From Shewanella glacialimarina (lineage in GTDB: Bacteria > Pseudomonadota > Gammaproteobacteria > Enterobacterales > Shewanellaceae): a DNA stretch of 64,000 nucleotides. Below are positions 46,093 through 57,029 of the stretch, in pieces; the first letter of the stretch is position 1, and each line of letters starts with the position of its first letter. The DNA is taken from NCBI RefSeq assembly GCF_020511155.1, contig NZ_CP041216.1, forward strand, positions 2,108,001 through 2,172,000. Reading direction: 5' to 3'. The notes beneath the pieces were generated by a model. It was not told where the DNA came from and ran no database searches. It saw only the letters and a program-made list of their open reading frames with translations. The position numbers and the translations under genes were made by a program.

Positions 46093-46123
46093 TTTACCTC
46101 AAGTTAGCTTGAGGTTTTATGCT
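46093..46123 (+). promoter_or_regulatory. SoxR operator within a 19-base-spacer promoter
   Basis: TTTACC (46093-46098), a 19-base spacer and TATGCT (46118-46123). The palindrome CCTCAAGTTAGCTTGAGG at 46097-46114 differs at one base from that at the E. coli soxS promoter. The overlong spacer is the MerR-family hallmark. Confidence 0.85.
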
Positions 46124-46165
46124 GTGTCTAGTTAATTTAATTGGGATTAAAAATGAGGACATATC

Positions 46166-46582
46166 ATGCATTTAGAGCATATAAATATCGTTGTAAAAGA
46201 TTTAGATCAAACATTAGCTTTTTATCGTGCTGCCATGCCTCATTGGCGGATAAGGGGAGGCGGCGAGTCAACGTGGTACGGCGTACCACGTAAATGGGTA
46301 CATTTTGGTGATGACAAACAGTACTTATCTTTTAATGATTCTGGAACAGGCAAAGTACGAGAGCTAGCCTCTAATGAAATGGGTGTAGCCCACTTTGCTT
46401 ATGTAGTTGCTGATTTAAACAGTTTAATAGCACGTTTAAACAATGCAGGGTTTGAAGTACGTATTTGGGGTGGAAATGATCCCCATGCTAAAAGTGTGTA
46501 TTTTATTGACCCTAATGGTTTTGAAGTTGAGTTTGTTCAGTACCTAAGCGACTTGCCATCAGAACGTAATATTTATCAATAA
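46166..46582 (+). CDS. VOC family (glyoxalase/bleomycin-resistance) protein, SoxR target
   Basis: A 138-residue single VOC domain, with H-I-N-I-V-V-K-D-L-D near the start, V-A-H-F-A-Y-V-V near 75 and F-I-D-P-N-G-F-E-V-E-F-V-Q near 115, where H and E are likely metal ligands. It is the first gene behind a SoxR operator and should help with toxic electrophiles or redox-active compounds. GAGGA precedes the ATG. Confidence 0.88.
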   Translation: MHLEHINIVVKDLDQTLAFYRAAMPHWRIRGGGESTWYGVPRKWVHFGDDKQYLSFNDSGTGKVRELASNEMGVAHFAYVVADLNSLIARLNNAGFEVRIWGGNDPHAKSVYFIDPNGFEVEFVQYLSDLPSERNIYQ

Positions 46583-46594
46583 CAAGGAAGTAAT

Positions 46595-47095
46595 ATGAGC
46601 ACTGCAATTATTCTTGGCAGTAGTCGAAGTAACGGAAATACGGCAAGACTTGTTAGACAATATCAGCAAGTCGCTACATCAAACGTCAGTGTGTATGACT
46701 TAAATACCTTTAGTATCGGAGAGTTTGATTATGCGTATCAAAACCAATCCGATGACTTCAACTCGCTATTTAAACAGCTACTGACATACCAGAAACTCGT
46801 TTTTGCGACGCCAGTTTATTGGTATTCACCCAGTGCAAGGATGAAAATATTTCTCGATAGAATTTCAGACCTACTCAGTCAAGACAAAGAGATGGGTAGA
46901 GCGCTACGGGGAAAGTCAGTAGCCTTGTTAGCAACGGGGGGCGATGTGGAAGTAAAGCATTGCTTTGAAGAGATATTCATTCACACTTTTCGCTACTTAG
47001 GTTGTCCTTATGAAGGAATGTTATATATTCCATTTGATGGTGATATGCCCAAAATACCCATGGACATATCAGTTAATAGGTTTGTTTTAAACTAA
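46595..47095 (+). CDS. NADPH-dependent FMN reductase (flavodoxin-like)
   Basis: The 166-residue protein has I-L-G-S-S-R-S-N-G-N-T near the N-terminus and A-T-P-V-Y-W-Y-S near residue 68, as in flavodoxin-fold NAD(P)H oxidoreductases. It starts 12 bases after the VOC gene, with AAGGA before its ATG, so it is second in a SoxR-controlled unit. It may reduce quinones by two electrons, avoiding superoxide. Confidence 0.85.
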   Translation: MSTAIILGSSRSNGNTARLVRQYQQVATSNVSVYDLNTFSIGEFDYAYQNQSDDFNSLFKQLLTYQKLVFATPVYWYSPSARMKIFLDRISDLLSQDKEMGRALRGKSVALLATGGDVEVKHCFEEIFIHTFRYLGCPYEGMLYIPFDGDMPKIPMDISVNRFVLN

Positions 47096-47441
47096 AAAGA
47101 ATTATAGCCGCGACAAGATAAAAGGCGACTTAGTGTATATCTTATCTGCAATCAATGAGCCTGGAGCGCTGCCTAGCATATACCAGACTTACAACAAAAA
47201 ATGATTAAACCAACTATTGTAGTGGCGTAGGTTTAGCGCTGTTGAAGTGGTAAAAATTTTAGCGTGCTTGTTATCATGAAAGTTATCAAACTGTTATCTA
47301 TAGGAATTTGCATAGTTGTTAATAACCTATTGGTCGCTGTAAACAATTTATTAATTGATGATTAATAAGATGGCACTCTGTTGTTAGGTCTGATTTTTAA
47401 TAGTGATGAACCCTTTAAAAGTAATTGATATGTAAATTGAG
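47096..47441. other. Gene-free stretch before the fasciclin gene
   Basis: AT-rich, with no ORF of note, terminator or RNA gene that I can support. Confidence 0.4.
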
Positions 47442-47469
47442 TGATCTTTATCCTTTAATGCTTCGTAAA
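47442..47469 (+). promoter_or_regulatory. Candidate ECF-type promoter of the fasciclin gene
   Basis: TGATCT (47442-47447), 16 bases, then CGTAAA (47464-47469), one base longer in spacing than the two promoters near 36000. It is about 55 bases before the ATG. Confidence 0.5.
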
Positions 47470-47524
47470 ATACAGCGACAACAAAACTTAACTCTCTACA
47501 AAAATCTCAAAAAAGGAAAATACA

Positions 47525-48022
47525 ATGTTAAAGAAAGCAATTACAACACTATCGATTATCCTTGCCAGCTTTGCGTTTGTGACCACTTCTTATGCAGAAC
47601 ATCATGGCATGAAAAAAGACATTGTTGATGTCGCTGCTGAAAATGGATCTTTTAACACTTTAGTCGCTGCGGTAAAAGCGGCTGGGTTAGTTGAGACGCT
47701 TAAGGGAGAAGGTCCGTTTACAGTGTTTGCACCAACAGATGAAGCTTTTGCAAATCTTCCGGCCGGTACTGTTGAAATGTTACTAAAACCAGAAAACAAA
47801 GATAAGCTAGTCGCTGTATTAACATACCATGTAGTATCAGGAAAGGTATTGGCGGCAGATGTGGCTAAAATTGATAGTGCTGCAACCGTTCAAGGTGAAA
47901 TGGTGATGGTAAAAGTTACTGACGGTAGCGTCATGATAAACAATGCTAAAGTTATTATGGCTGATGTTGCTGCAAGTAACGGTGTAATACATGTAATTGA
48001 TACAGTATTACTGCCTAAGTAA
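47525..48022 (+). CDS. Exported fasciclin (FAS1) domain protein
   Basis: A 165-residue protein: signal peptide (about 1-24, ending S-Y-A), then one FAS1 domain with [21 protein letters not shown] near 65, Y-H-V-V-S-G-K near 102 and [12 protein letters not shown] at the end. FAS1 proteins bind surfaces or small molecules; the bacterial role is unclear. AAAGG precedes the ATG. The upstream site resembles the ChrR-sigma promoters, so it may be induced by oxidative stress. Confidence 0.88.
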   Translation: MLKKAITTLSIILASFAFVTTSYAEHHGMKKDIVDVAAENGSFNTLVAAVKAAGLVETLKGEGPFTVFAPTDEAFANLPAGTVEMLLKPENKDKLVAVLTYHVVSGKVLAADVAKIDSAATVQGEMVMVKVTDGSVMINNAKVIMADVAASNGVIHVIDTVLLPK

Positions 48023-48054
48023 CACATTCGAAAGTCAATCCGTTATAAATATTC

Positions 48055-48103
48055 CTAATCTGGGCGTTGATGATAGATAACACCCAGATTAGTATTTCTT
48101 TTT
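48055..48103 (+). terminator. Terminator after the fasciclin gene
   Basis: CTAATCTGGG and CCCAGATTAG form the stem, extended past a mismatch by GTT/AAC; TTTCTTTTT follows. Confidence 0.8.
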
Positions 48104-48209
48104 GCAGTTACACAGAATCTTTTACAGGCTTGTTTTACAGGCATTGTTGTGGTTGAATTAGCCGGACACTTCAATAAAGGAATATAATAATGCCATTATT
48201 GAGGTGAAT

Positions 48210-48497
48210 ATGACTAAACGAATAAATAAACAATATCCAGATGATTTTAAACAAGAAGCTGTCGCTTTGGTTCTTGAACAAAATTACACGATAGTCCAAG
48301 CAGCAGCGTCTTTAGGTATTACAGATAAAATTCTTTATAACTGGGTGGCTAAACAAAAAAAGCTAACTCAAGGCGATGCATTATCTGTAGATGAACGCAC
48401 TGAGCTCATGTTATTGCGTAAAGAGAATAAACGCTTATTGATGGAGCGCGAAATACTAAAAAAGGCCAGCGCCTTCTTTGCGAAAGAAATGAAGTAA
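48210..48497 (+). CDS. IS3-family transposase OrfA
   Basis: About 95 residues with a helix-turn-helix (Y-P-D-D-F-K-Q-E-A-V-A-L-V, then I-V-Q-A-A-A-S-L-G-I-T) and a C-terminal leucine-zipper-like helix. It is the DNA-binding component. ATG 48210 follows GAGG. An in-phase A-AAA-AAG slippery site at 48458 lets some ribosomes shift by -1 and continue as an OrfAB fusion, the active transposase. Confidence 0.92.
   Translation: MTKRINKQYPDDFKQEAVALVLEQNYTIVQAAASLGITDKILYNWVAKQKKLTQGDALSVDERTELMLLRKENKRLLMEREILKKASAFFAKEMK
48458..48487 (+). other. Programmed -1 frameshift signal in the IS3 element
   Basis: The heptamer AAAAAAG (48458-48464) is in the A-AAA-AAG phase of orfA. The -1 frame is open from here into orfB. 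A small stem TTCTTT / AAAGAA follows nine bases later. Confidence 0.8.
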
Positions 48498-48541
48498 GGT
48501 ATTCATTTATCAATAATCTTGAGTCGAAATTTCCTATTTCG

Positions 48542-49366
48542 ATGGCGTGTAAAGTGATGCAAGTCAGTTCGTCAGCGTATTACGTTTGGCTTAAAAGGCC
48601 TGGTGAGCTTATCACTGCTGACACTCTAGAATTATTTCGTCGAGCTAAAGCATTATTCAAGGCCAGTAGAAACAGCCTAGGTAGCAGAGAGTTAGCTAAA
48701 GCATTACGCAAAGAAGGGGTTAGCATTACACGTTATCGCACTATTAAGTTAATGGCGCGATTGAAACTGGTGGTAACGCAACGTCTGGCTTATAAAGTCA
48801 CCACAAAGCGTAAACACAGTGATAGCGTGGCTGATAATTTGCTTAATATGAATTTTAATCCTGTTGGGCCAAACCAAGTATGGGCAGGTGATGTGAGCTA
48901 TCTTAAAACAGGTGAAGGTTGGCTATATCTTGCCGTTGTAATGGATTTGTATTCTCGCAGAATCGTCGGCTGGCATATCTCTAAGCGTATGACGAGAAGC
49001 TTAGTGGAGAAAGCATTTTTGAAGGCTTACAACTTGCGAAAACCACCTAAAGGCTTAGTATTTCATAGCGATAGAGGTTCGCAGTATACGAGTAAAGGGT
49101 ATCGACGTTTATTAAAACAATTGAACTGTCGAGCGAGTATGGGTGATGTCGGTGCGTGTTGGGACAATGCAGTTGTGGAGCGTTTCTTTGGTAGTTTAAA
49201 GCATGATTGGCTATTAAAAATACCACAGCCAACTCGTCACCATATGTGTGATGATGTAGCTAAATATATGAAATATTACAATCTAGAGCGACTGCACTCG
49301 GCAAATGCTGATCAGTCACCGATAGATTTTGAAATTTCTTTTAGAAAAGTGTCCGGTTGGAGTTGA
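48542..49366 (+). CDS. IS3-family transposase OrfB (DDE integrase domain)
   Basis: The 274 residues downstream of ATG 48542 include a helix-turn-helix-like start and an rve integrase core with D in G-D-V-S-Y-L, D in F-H-S-D-R-G-S-Q-Y-T-S and E in V-V-E-R-F-F-G-S-L-K, the complete DDE triad. The frame is open upstream to the slippery site, so the natural product is probably an OrfAB fusion. No internal stop or frameshift is visible, so the element may be active. Confidence 0.93.
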   Translation: MACKVMQVSSSAYYVWLKRPGELITADTLELFRRAKALFKASRNSLGSRELAKALRKEGVSITRYRTIKLMARLKLVVTQRLAYKVTTKRKHSDSVADNLLNMNFNPVGPNQVWAGDVSYLKTGEGWLYLAVVMDLYSRRIVGWHISKRMTRSLVEKAFLKAYNLRKPPKGLVFHSDRGSQYTSKGYRRLLKQLNCRASMGDVGACWDNAVVERFFGSLKHDWLLKIPQPTRHHMCDDVAKYMKYYNLERLHSANADQSPIDFEISFRKVSGWS

Positions 49367-49412
49367 CCAGAACACATATACCGACGCTAATCAAACAGAG
49401 TGAAAATAGTAT

Positions 49413-50255
49413 TTAACGCCAATCGCTGTCCAACCAATTAAACATCGTCAGGCTATAGTTAATTGAAACTAATAATTGTTTTATCTGATCTGGCAAATCA
49501 TTTTTTAGCCATATTTTAGGCTTACCAACAAAAGATAAAGCACCAACTTGTTCTTTATTATCAAAAAACTCAAGTCCTGAGCTTAATGATCGCCATGGGG
49601 ATGAATGTCTCAGCTCAATAATATCCCCCTTTTTTACTAAACTTACATTCTGTGAAATATCTTCGACTTGATAAGACCGATCATCGCTTTTCACTTGAAC
49701 TATTGTTGTTTGATTTTGATAAGATTTTAATGTCAGCTGCCAAAGTTTTTGATTGTGTGTGATAGCACATACTAGGTATGTTTTTAACCGGGTATTATGA
49801 CTAGAATGAGAACTTGGTCTAGAAAATTCAATATCATTTGCTTCTGTCTCTTTAGTCAAAGACTGCGAAAAAATTTCACATTTTGATGTAGAAACATTTT
49901 CATTATTTTGTTGAAGGGTAAAAGAAAACCTTTGTGTATCATCAACTTCATATTCTGCGCTAATGAATGAAAGAGCATCATGAAAAAGTATATAATTGAT
50001 AAAACTTATATCTTTCTTTCTATCGACTAAGTTTTTTTGTGAGCTTTTCCAGGATGTTTCTGCGTTTACAACGGAATATATACCCAAATCATTGTTATAA
50101 ACTGAATCAGGGATCCTAAAGCTAGGATTGTCCAGAATGATGACTGTCGAACTAGTCTGAAACTCATTAGACAGAGGAATTGTTTGATCTATTGTTTGTA
50201 CACAGGATGTTAATAGTGGCAAGGATAGCGCTATTTTAAGCAAATTTTTAATCAT
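49413..50255 (-). CDS. Putative lipoprotein of unknown function
   Basis: About 280 residues. A short signal peptide begins M-I-K-N-L-L-K-I-A and ends in the lipobox L-L-T-S-C, followed by V-Q-T. The mature region is beta-rich and polar, with many Ser, Asn and Gln. I do not recognise the family. ATG 50255 gives a normal signal peptide; the ORF extends 13 codons further but that part is not signal-like. It lies next to the IS element on the opposite strand and looks intact. Confidence 0.65.
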   Translation of the reverse strand: MIKNLLKIALSLPLLTSCVQTIDQTIPLSNEFQTSSTVIILDNPSFRIPDSVYNNDLGIYSVVNAETSWKSSQKNLVDRKKDISFINYILFHDALSFISAEYEVDDTQRFSFTLQQNNENVSTSKCEIFSQSLTKETEANDIEFSRPSSHSSHNTRLKTYLVCAITHNQKLWQLTLKSYQNQTTIVQVKSDDRSYQVEDISQNVSLVKKGDIIELRHSSPWRSLSSGLEFFDNKEQVGALSFVGKPKIWLKNDLPDQIKQLLVSINYSLTMFNWLDSDWR

Positions 50256-50547
50256 ATATTTATCTTTAAATGATCCTAAACTATCACTCAACAAGGAAGG
50301 GAAGTTGTTTTGAGTATTTAACTCAGATTGATGAATAGTATTAATAATTCAACACTCTGCCTTTTAAATACCCGTTTTGCAAAGCTTTAATCAGAGAAAG
50401 GATAAGTTTACTGCTAGGGTGGGAGACTTTGCATGGTTATGTTTTGGTGAGGCTGAGTGGACAATTATCGATTCTGGATTAAACCGACCTTATATTATGT
50501 AAACAGCAGGTCGGAATAGAAGATGAATCTAATTATAATTGCTCGCA

Positions 50548-50799
50548 TTAACGTTGCTTATATTGGGTAGGGCAATAACCTCTGCTTATCTCAGGGTTTC
50601 TGAGTTTTAAATGCTTGGTCGCGCGGCCACTGACTCTTTCACGCCACAGTTTGAAGCTTTTAGGTTTAAGGCGACTGCGCATAAATTTAATCACTAAAGG
50701 CTCATTCATTCCGAACTGCAGCTCTATTGCTTCAAAAGGTGTTCTGTCTTCCCAAGCCATTTCTATAATTCTTGATTCTTCGCTTAATGAAAATGACAT
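50548..50799 (-). CDS. TIGR03643 family protein
   Basis: An 83-residue protein reading E-E-S-R-I-I-E-M-A-W-E-D-R-T-P-F-E-A-I, then G-M-N-E-P-x-V-I-K-x-M-R, L-K-P-K-S-F-K-L-W-R-E-R-V and S-G-R-A-T-K-H, typical of TIGR03643. The helix-turn-helix-like start hints at nucleic-acid binding, but its role is unknown. AAGGTAATACC precedes the ATG. Confidence 0.85.
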   Translation of the reverse strand: MSFSLSEESRIIEMAWEDRTPFEAIELQFGMNEPLVIKFMRSRLKPKSFKLWRERVSGRATKHLKLRNPEISRGYCPTQYKQR

Positions 50800-51089
50800 G
50801 GTATTACCTTGGATCAGTTAATTATTTCTATAAATACTGTAACGCCAAGGAAGAAGATCAATTTATACAGTAAATTGAGCAGAATTTTCTACTTTGTATA
50901 CCTAAGTTGATGTGGTTGATAATTAACTTAGGCCGCAGAGGAGGATTGTCAGCTATCAATTTAATTGATGTGAAATATAAAAACTCGCTACAAAATTAAG
51001 ATAATGACTTTAGTACACCTATTTCGGAAATCTGACTACTAATCCTGTAAGCGGGTTTTTATCAGTTTATCATCTGCTCTTAGCAGTGA
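50800..51089. other. Gap between the TIGR03643 gene and ansA
   Basis: No gene is supported. The ansA 3' end lies on its right, and I see no clean terminator. Confidence 0.35.
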
Positions 51090-52103
51090 TTAGTCTGCTG
51101 ACAGCTCACCAATCAAGTTCATTTGCATCGATTTCTTAATTTCTTCTGGTGTCAAATTTATTGAAAGCAAATAGTGCAATTTTGCTAATGCTGCTTCAAT
51201 AGTCATATCCATACCACTTATTACGCCAGCCTTAGCTAATGAGTTACCTGTCGCATAACCGCGCATATTGACTTTGCCCTGAAAACATTGAGTCAGGTTG
51301 ACTAGGACTATTCCACGCTCATCGGCCTGTTTTAATGCCTGTAAAAGCAGTGGGTCCTGTGGTGCATTTCCCACTCCAAAGGTAAGCATGATTAATGCTT
51401 TAACCGGTTGCTGTAAAATATTGTTAAATATTTGGGTTGAAATTCCGGGATATAAAGTCACTACCCCAATAGGCTGCGGTTTGATATTAATTACATTTAA
51501 AGGCGAGTTTGTCGGCTGAGTGATTTTGCCTTCTTTGATATTAATCTTAATACCCGCCTCAAGTAGTAGCGGGAAGTTAGGTGAGGCAAATGCATCAAAG
51601 CCATCGGCATGGGCCTTAGTTGAACGATTACCTCTAAACAATTTATTGTTAAAAAATAAACAGACTTCTGCTATTGGGTAATTGGCAGCGATATACAATG
51701 AGTTTAATAAGTTTGTTTGACCGTCAGAACGAAGCTGCGCTAAAGGAATTTGAGAGCCAGTGACAATGACAGGTTTTGATAGCCCTTGTAGCATAAATGA
51801 CAATGCTGAAGCGGTATAAGCCATAGTGTCGGTGCCATGTAATATGACAAAACCATCGTATTTTTCATAATTAGCTTTTATGTCATTAGCGATGAGTTGC
51901 CAATCCGTAGGCGCCATATTTGAAGAGTCAATTAATGGGCTGTATTCCTGGATCACAAAGCTTGGCATTTCTTCGTGATAAAACTCAGGCATAGACTGAA
52001 CGCAATCGGTTAAAAAGCCAGAAACAGGTGCAAAACCATTAGCGGTTTTTTGCATACCTATTGTTCCGCCCGTATAGGCAACGTAAATAGCGCGTTTAGT
52101 CAT
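51090..52103 (-). CDS. ansA: L-asparaginase I, cytoplasmic
   Basis: A 337-residue protein with the first catalytic threonine in Y-T-G-G-T-I-G-M (residues 10-17) and the second in H-G-T-D-T-M-A-Y-T-A-S-A-L near 90, plus G-S-Q-I-P near 115. No signal peptide, so the cytoplasmic type I enzyme. It hydrolyses asparagine to aspartate and ammonia. It follows sppA on the same strand but a strong terminator lies between them; Shewanella genomes commonly keep these genes together. Confidence 0.92.
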   Translation of the reverse strand: MTKRAIYVAYTGGTIGMQKTANGFAPVSGFLTDCVQSMPEFYHEEMPSFVIQEYSPLIDSSNMAPTDWQLIANDIKANYEKYDGFVILHGTDTMAYTASALSFMLQGLSKPVIVTGSQIPLAQLRSDGQTNLLNSLYIAANYPIAEVCLFFNNKLFRGNRSTKAHADGFDAFASPNFPLLLEAGIKINIKEGKITQPTNSPLNVINIKPQPIGVVTLYPGISTQIFNNILQQPVKALIMLTFGVGNAPQDPLLLQALKQADERGIVLVNLTQCFQGKVNMRGYATGNSLAKAGVISGMDMTIEAALAKLHYLLSINLTPEEIKKSMQMNLIGELSAD

Positions 52104-52172
52104 GGATTAGCTCAAATTAGATTAATTTTACATAATGTGTAAATTATACGAGTTATATTGTCGAATCGATAT

Positions 52173-52200
52173 AAAAAAGCCTGCTAAGCAGGCTTTTTTT
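52173..52200 (-). terminator. Terminator between sppA and ansA
   Basis: The stem AAAAAAGCCTGC / GCAGGCTTTTTT, with a TAA loop, has T-runs on both strands. Confidence 0.9.
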
Positions 52201-52227
52201 ACATATTTAATATTTCTATGCTAAAAA

Positions 52228-54069
52228 CTAGAAGTCACATTGCTCACAGTAAAGGTACACTCCCTGCGGGTCATCAAACTTAGCAAAGTCTTCAATCACG
52301 CCACTCCACTGGGTTAACATGGTTTCGAGTATGGATGATTTATGCGCAGATACTGGTATATAAGCCGCTGAGGCGCCTATTAACTGTTGAATAAACTGTT
52401 GTTCAGTAGTCAATTCCTGTTCAATTAATTTGGTATCAAACTTATCCATTTCAGCCAGTTCTGCAGCTTTTGCGATAGCTTGTTTCATGTCGCCAATTTC
52501 ATCAACAAGACCTAATTCAAGTGCACGGTTACCGGTCCAAACACGGCCCTGGGCAATATTATCGACTTGTTCAAGTGTCATATTACGCTCGGAGGCAACA
52601 AGAGAAATAAACTCATGGTAACCACGTTCTATATGACGTTGAATAACGGCTTTTACATTGGGACTTAAACTGCGAGTAGGTGAGAGACCAGCCCAATCTG
52701 ATGTTGCTACGCCGTCTGAATTAACACCCAAATGGCTTAGGGTATCTTCAAAGGTGGCAAACATGCCAAAAATACCAATTGAACCGGTAAGCGTCGTCGG
52801 AGTTGCATAAATATAATCAGCGCTTGCTGAAATCCAGTAACCGCCAGACGCGGCTAAACTTCCCATACTCACAACAACGGGTTTACCTGCATTTTTAAGT
52901 GCCAGCACTTCTTGGCGTATTTGCTCCGAAGCAAATGCACTGCCACCAGGGCTATCTACCCGTAACACCACAGCTTTTACTTTATCGTTTAAACGAGCTT
53001 TACGCAGGTATTCAGACGTGGTTTCACCGCCAATTTGTCCAGCGGGCTGGGCGCCATTAAGAATGTTACCTTTTGCGACAATAATGCCTACTGAATCATT
53101 TTCAATAAACTGAGGTAGCGGTGCGGTGAGTGATAGGTAATCATTGAAACCTATTTGACGGTATGAATTACCTTCTTTATTGCTACCGACAAGTTCTATC
53201 ATGGCGAGGCGAAATTGCTCCGCAGAAACAAGCTCATCAACCCAACCCATATTCATTGCCATCAATGCACTGTCACCGTTTGCTTTATCTAACTGAGCTA
53301 AATAAGCATCGGTATCAAGCACTAATTGATCAGGGCTAATGCCGCGGTTTTTAGCAACACTAGTTGAATAGCTTTGCCAAATATCGCCCAGCAATTCATC
53401 ACTAGCAGCTTTGTCAGCGTCAGACATGTCATCACGAATAAAAGGTTCTACCGCTGACTTGAAAGTACCAACACGAAAAACATGGGTGTTAATTTTAAGC
53501 TTTTCTAGTGCAGACTTATAGTAAAGGCGATAACGGCTTAATCCGTCAAGACTAACCATGCCTTTAGAGTTTAAAAATAAGGTGTCTGCATAGCTCGCAA
53601 GGAAGTACTGGTTTTGGCTGTAACCATCCTCCATTGCAATCACTTTTTTACCGGCAGCTTTAAACTCAGTTAACGCATCGCCAATATTAGTCATTTTGCT
53701 TACACCTGCCGAGCGTAAGTTACTTAAATTAAGTACTATGGTGCTAATTCGTGTATCTAGGGTGGCGTTGTTAATCACATAAAGCACATCAGCTAACAGA
53801 ATTTCAGCATCGGGATTATCATTGCCCTGTGCTAACACAGCTTCAAAGGGATCAACAAAGCGTTTTTGATCGACTATATGACCCGATAAGTCCAGCACTA
53901 AGGCTGTTTGATTGTCGAGCACAATTTCATCTTCTGAAGTCATGACCGCAATAATGATGACTGCTAATATGCTGAAAAAAACAAAATTGATAATTAATTT
54001 TCTTATAGTGTTCACTGTATTCCATAATAAGGTGAACAACCTTTTTAAAAACGGGGGTTTAGTGGACAT
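52228..54069 (-). CDS. sppA: Signal peptide peptidase SppA, 67K type
   Basis: A 613-residue protein with an N-terminal membrane anchor at about residues 25-45 and two tandem S49 domains. The serine nucleophile lies in G-S-L-A-A-S-G-G-Y-W near residue 404, preceded by R-V-D-S-P-G-G-S-A near 372; the first domain should supply the lysine. It cleaves remnant signal peptides at the inner membrane. AGGAG precedes the ATG. Confidence 0.93.
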   Translation of the reverse strand: MSTKPPFLKRLFTLLWNTVNTIRKLIINFVFFSILAVIIIAVMTSEDEIVLDNQTALVLDLSGHIVDQKRFVDPFEAVLAQGNDNPDAEILLADVLYVINNATLDTRISTIVLNLSNLRSAGVSKMTNIGDALTEFKAAGKKVIAMEDGYSQNQYFLASYADTLFLNSKGMVSLDGLSRYRLYYKSALEKLKINTHVFRVGTFKSAVEPFIRDDMSDADKAASDELLGDIWQSYSTSVAKNRGISPDQLVLDTDAYLAQLDKANGDSALMAMNMGWVDELVSAEQFRLAMIELVGSNKEGNSYRQIGFNDYLSLTAPLPQFIENDSVGIIVAKGNILNGAQPAGQIGGETTSEYLRKARLNDKVKAVVLRVDSPGGSAFASEQIRQEVLALKNAGKPVVVSMGSLAASGGYWISASADYIYATPTTLTGSIGIFGMFATFEDTLSHLGVNSDGVATSDWAGLSPTRSLSPNVKAVIQRHIERGYHEFISLVASERNMTLEQVDNIAQGRVWTGNRALELGLVDEIGDMKQAIAKAAELAEMDKFDTKLIEQELTTEQQFIQQLIGASAAYIPVSAHKSSILETMLTQWSGVIEDFAKFDDPQGVYLYCEQCDF

Positions 54070-54232
54070 TTACCACTCCTATAACATTCTAATAATGTCA
54101 TCCTAACTGAAAATGGATTTAAATGGTAAATTCAATTGTAAACGTTTTTGACAATCCGCTGTGTCAATGATTGAGCTTTATCAAAGTTAAGGTTATGCTG
54201 GTTTCAATCACTTGTTTAAAAAGGATGTTTGA

Positions 54233-56248
<2,016 letters not shown>

Positions 56249-56276
56249 CTCTTGGATGAGGCAAGTCGCTATTTTT

Positions 56277-56307
56277 AAAAGCCTAACATTCTGTGTTAGG
56301 CTTTTTT
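56277..56307 (+). terminator. Terminator after fadH
   Basis: AAAAGCCTAACA and TGTTAGGCTTTT flank a four-base loop, and more T follows. Confidence 0.88.
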
Positions 56308-56568
56308 ATTTATCCTTAAACACAGTTTCTGGTACTAAAGGCAGTGGCCACGGGTATAGCTTAATTCAACTAGCAATATACAGTTTTTCGTCTGGCCTTA
56401 AACCTATATATAGGTTTATTCAATTACATCGAAAGTCTACCAAAAAAGAGACTATAAGCGGGCGTTTACGTCATACCTCCCATCATAATAGACTAAAGCT
56501 CCAGCACATTTTTGCGCCATTCCTTGTTAGAGATGCCAATTCGCCGATTTCAACTTAATGAATAATTT
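56308..56568. other. Gene-poor stretch after fadH
   Basis: No real gene is supported. One frame (56328-56400) reads G-T-K-G-S-G-H-G-Y-S-L, reminiscent of a histidine-kinase G-box, but without any other kinase motif. Confidence 0.35.
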
Positions 56569-57003
56569 TCAGTCTATTCGGGTAATAAAGGTTTGCTCGT
56601 CATCCACAAAAGCTACAAAGCCGCCGTGATAGATAAATACCCGACCACGCCCCTCAACTAAGCAGGCAAGCTGTGGGTACAAATCTTCTTCGTTACCCTG
56701 TCTTTGATATGTGCCGATATCGGTGATTACGCCGCTGAGAGTAGGCAAATATCTATAAGTTCGCTTTGCTTGGTCAACCAGGTTCAATTCGCTGGCGGTA
56801 GAGAAGCAAGAGGGTATCGTACCGGCTTCTTCGATAAACATAGTTTTCAGTTCTTCAAAAGCTGTGATCACTAGCCAGTCGATGCTGTTAACATGATGGA
56901 TAAACATTGAGTTTCTCGGTAATTCTGATGCGGAGATTTTAACATTATCAGGGGCAGAACGTAGTAGATATTTATTAATTCTGTGCAATTTACGGTCATT
57001 CAC
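56569..57003 (-). CDS. Uncharacterised protein
   Basis: About 144 residues from GTG 57003, which has AAGGTGG five bases upstream. The ORF extends to 57087, but those 28 codons lie in the GC-rich repeat and look non-coding. The product seems cytoplasmic, with P-R-N-S-M-F-I-H-H-V-N-S-I-D-W and G-R-G-R-V-F-I-Y-H-G-G-F-V-A-F-V-D-D. I do not recognise it. It is isolated in gene-poor DNA, so it may be a mobile or remnant gene. Confidence 0.5.
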   Translation of the reverse strand: MNDRKLHRINKYLLRSAPDNVKISASELPRNSMFIHHVNSIDWLVITAFEELKTMFIEEAGTIPSCFSTASELNLVDQAKRTYRYLPTLSGVITDIGTYQRQGNEEDLYPQLACLVEGRGRVFIYHGGFVAFVDDEQTFITRID

Positions 57004-57029
57004 TAGGCCACCTTGCTGACACGTCTTTG

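Larger units (their letters stand above)
48150..49369 (+). mobile_element. IS3-family insertion sequence
   Basis: About 1220 bases with two overlapping-frame transposase genes. Both ends share CCGGACACTT in opposite orientation (near 48160 and 49356), and both can be read out to TGG...CCA termini. The outer 12-13 bases of the two ends match poorly, and no clear target duplication is seen, so the left end is approximate. Confidence 0.8.

Noticed and set aside
47425..47628. 67-residue plus-strand frame before and into the fasciclin gene
   Set aside because: Overlaps the fasciclin gene in another frame, with no ribosome-binding site.
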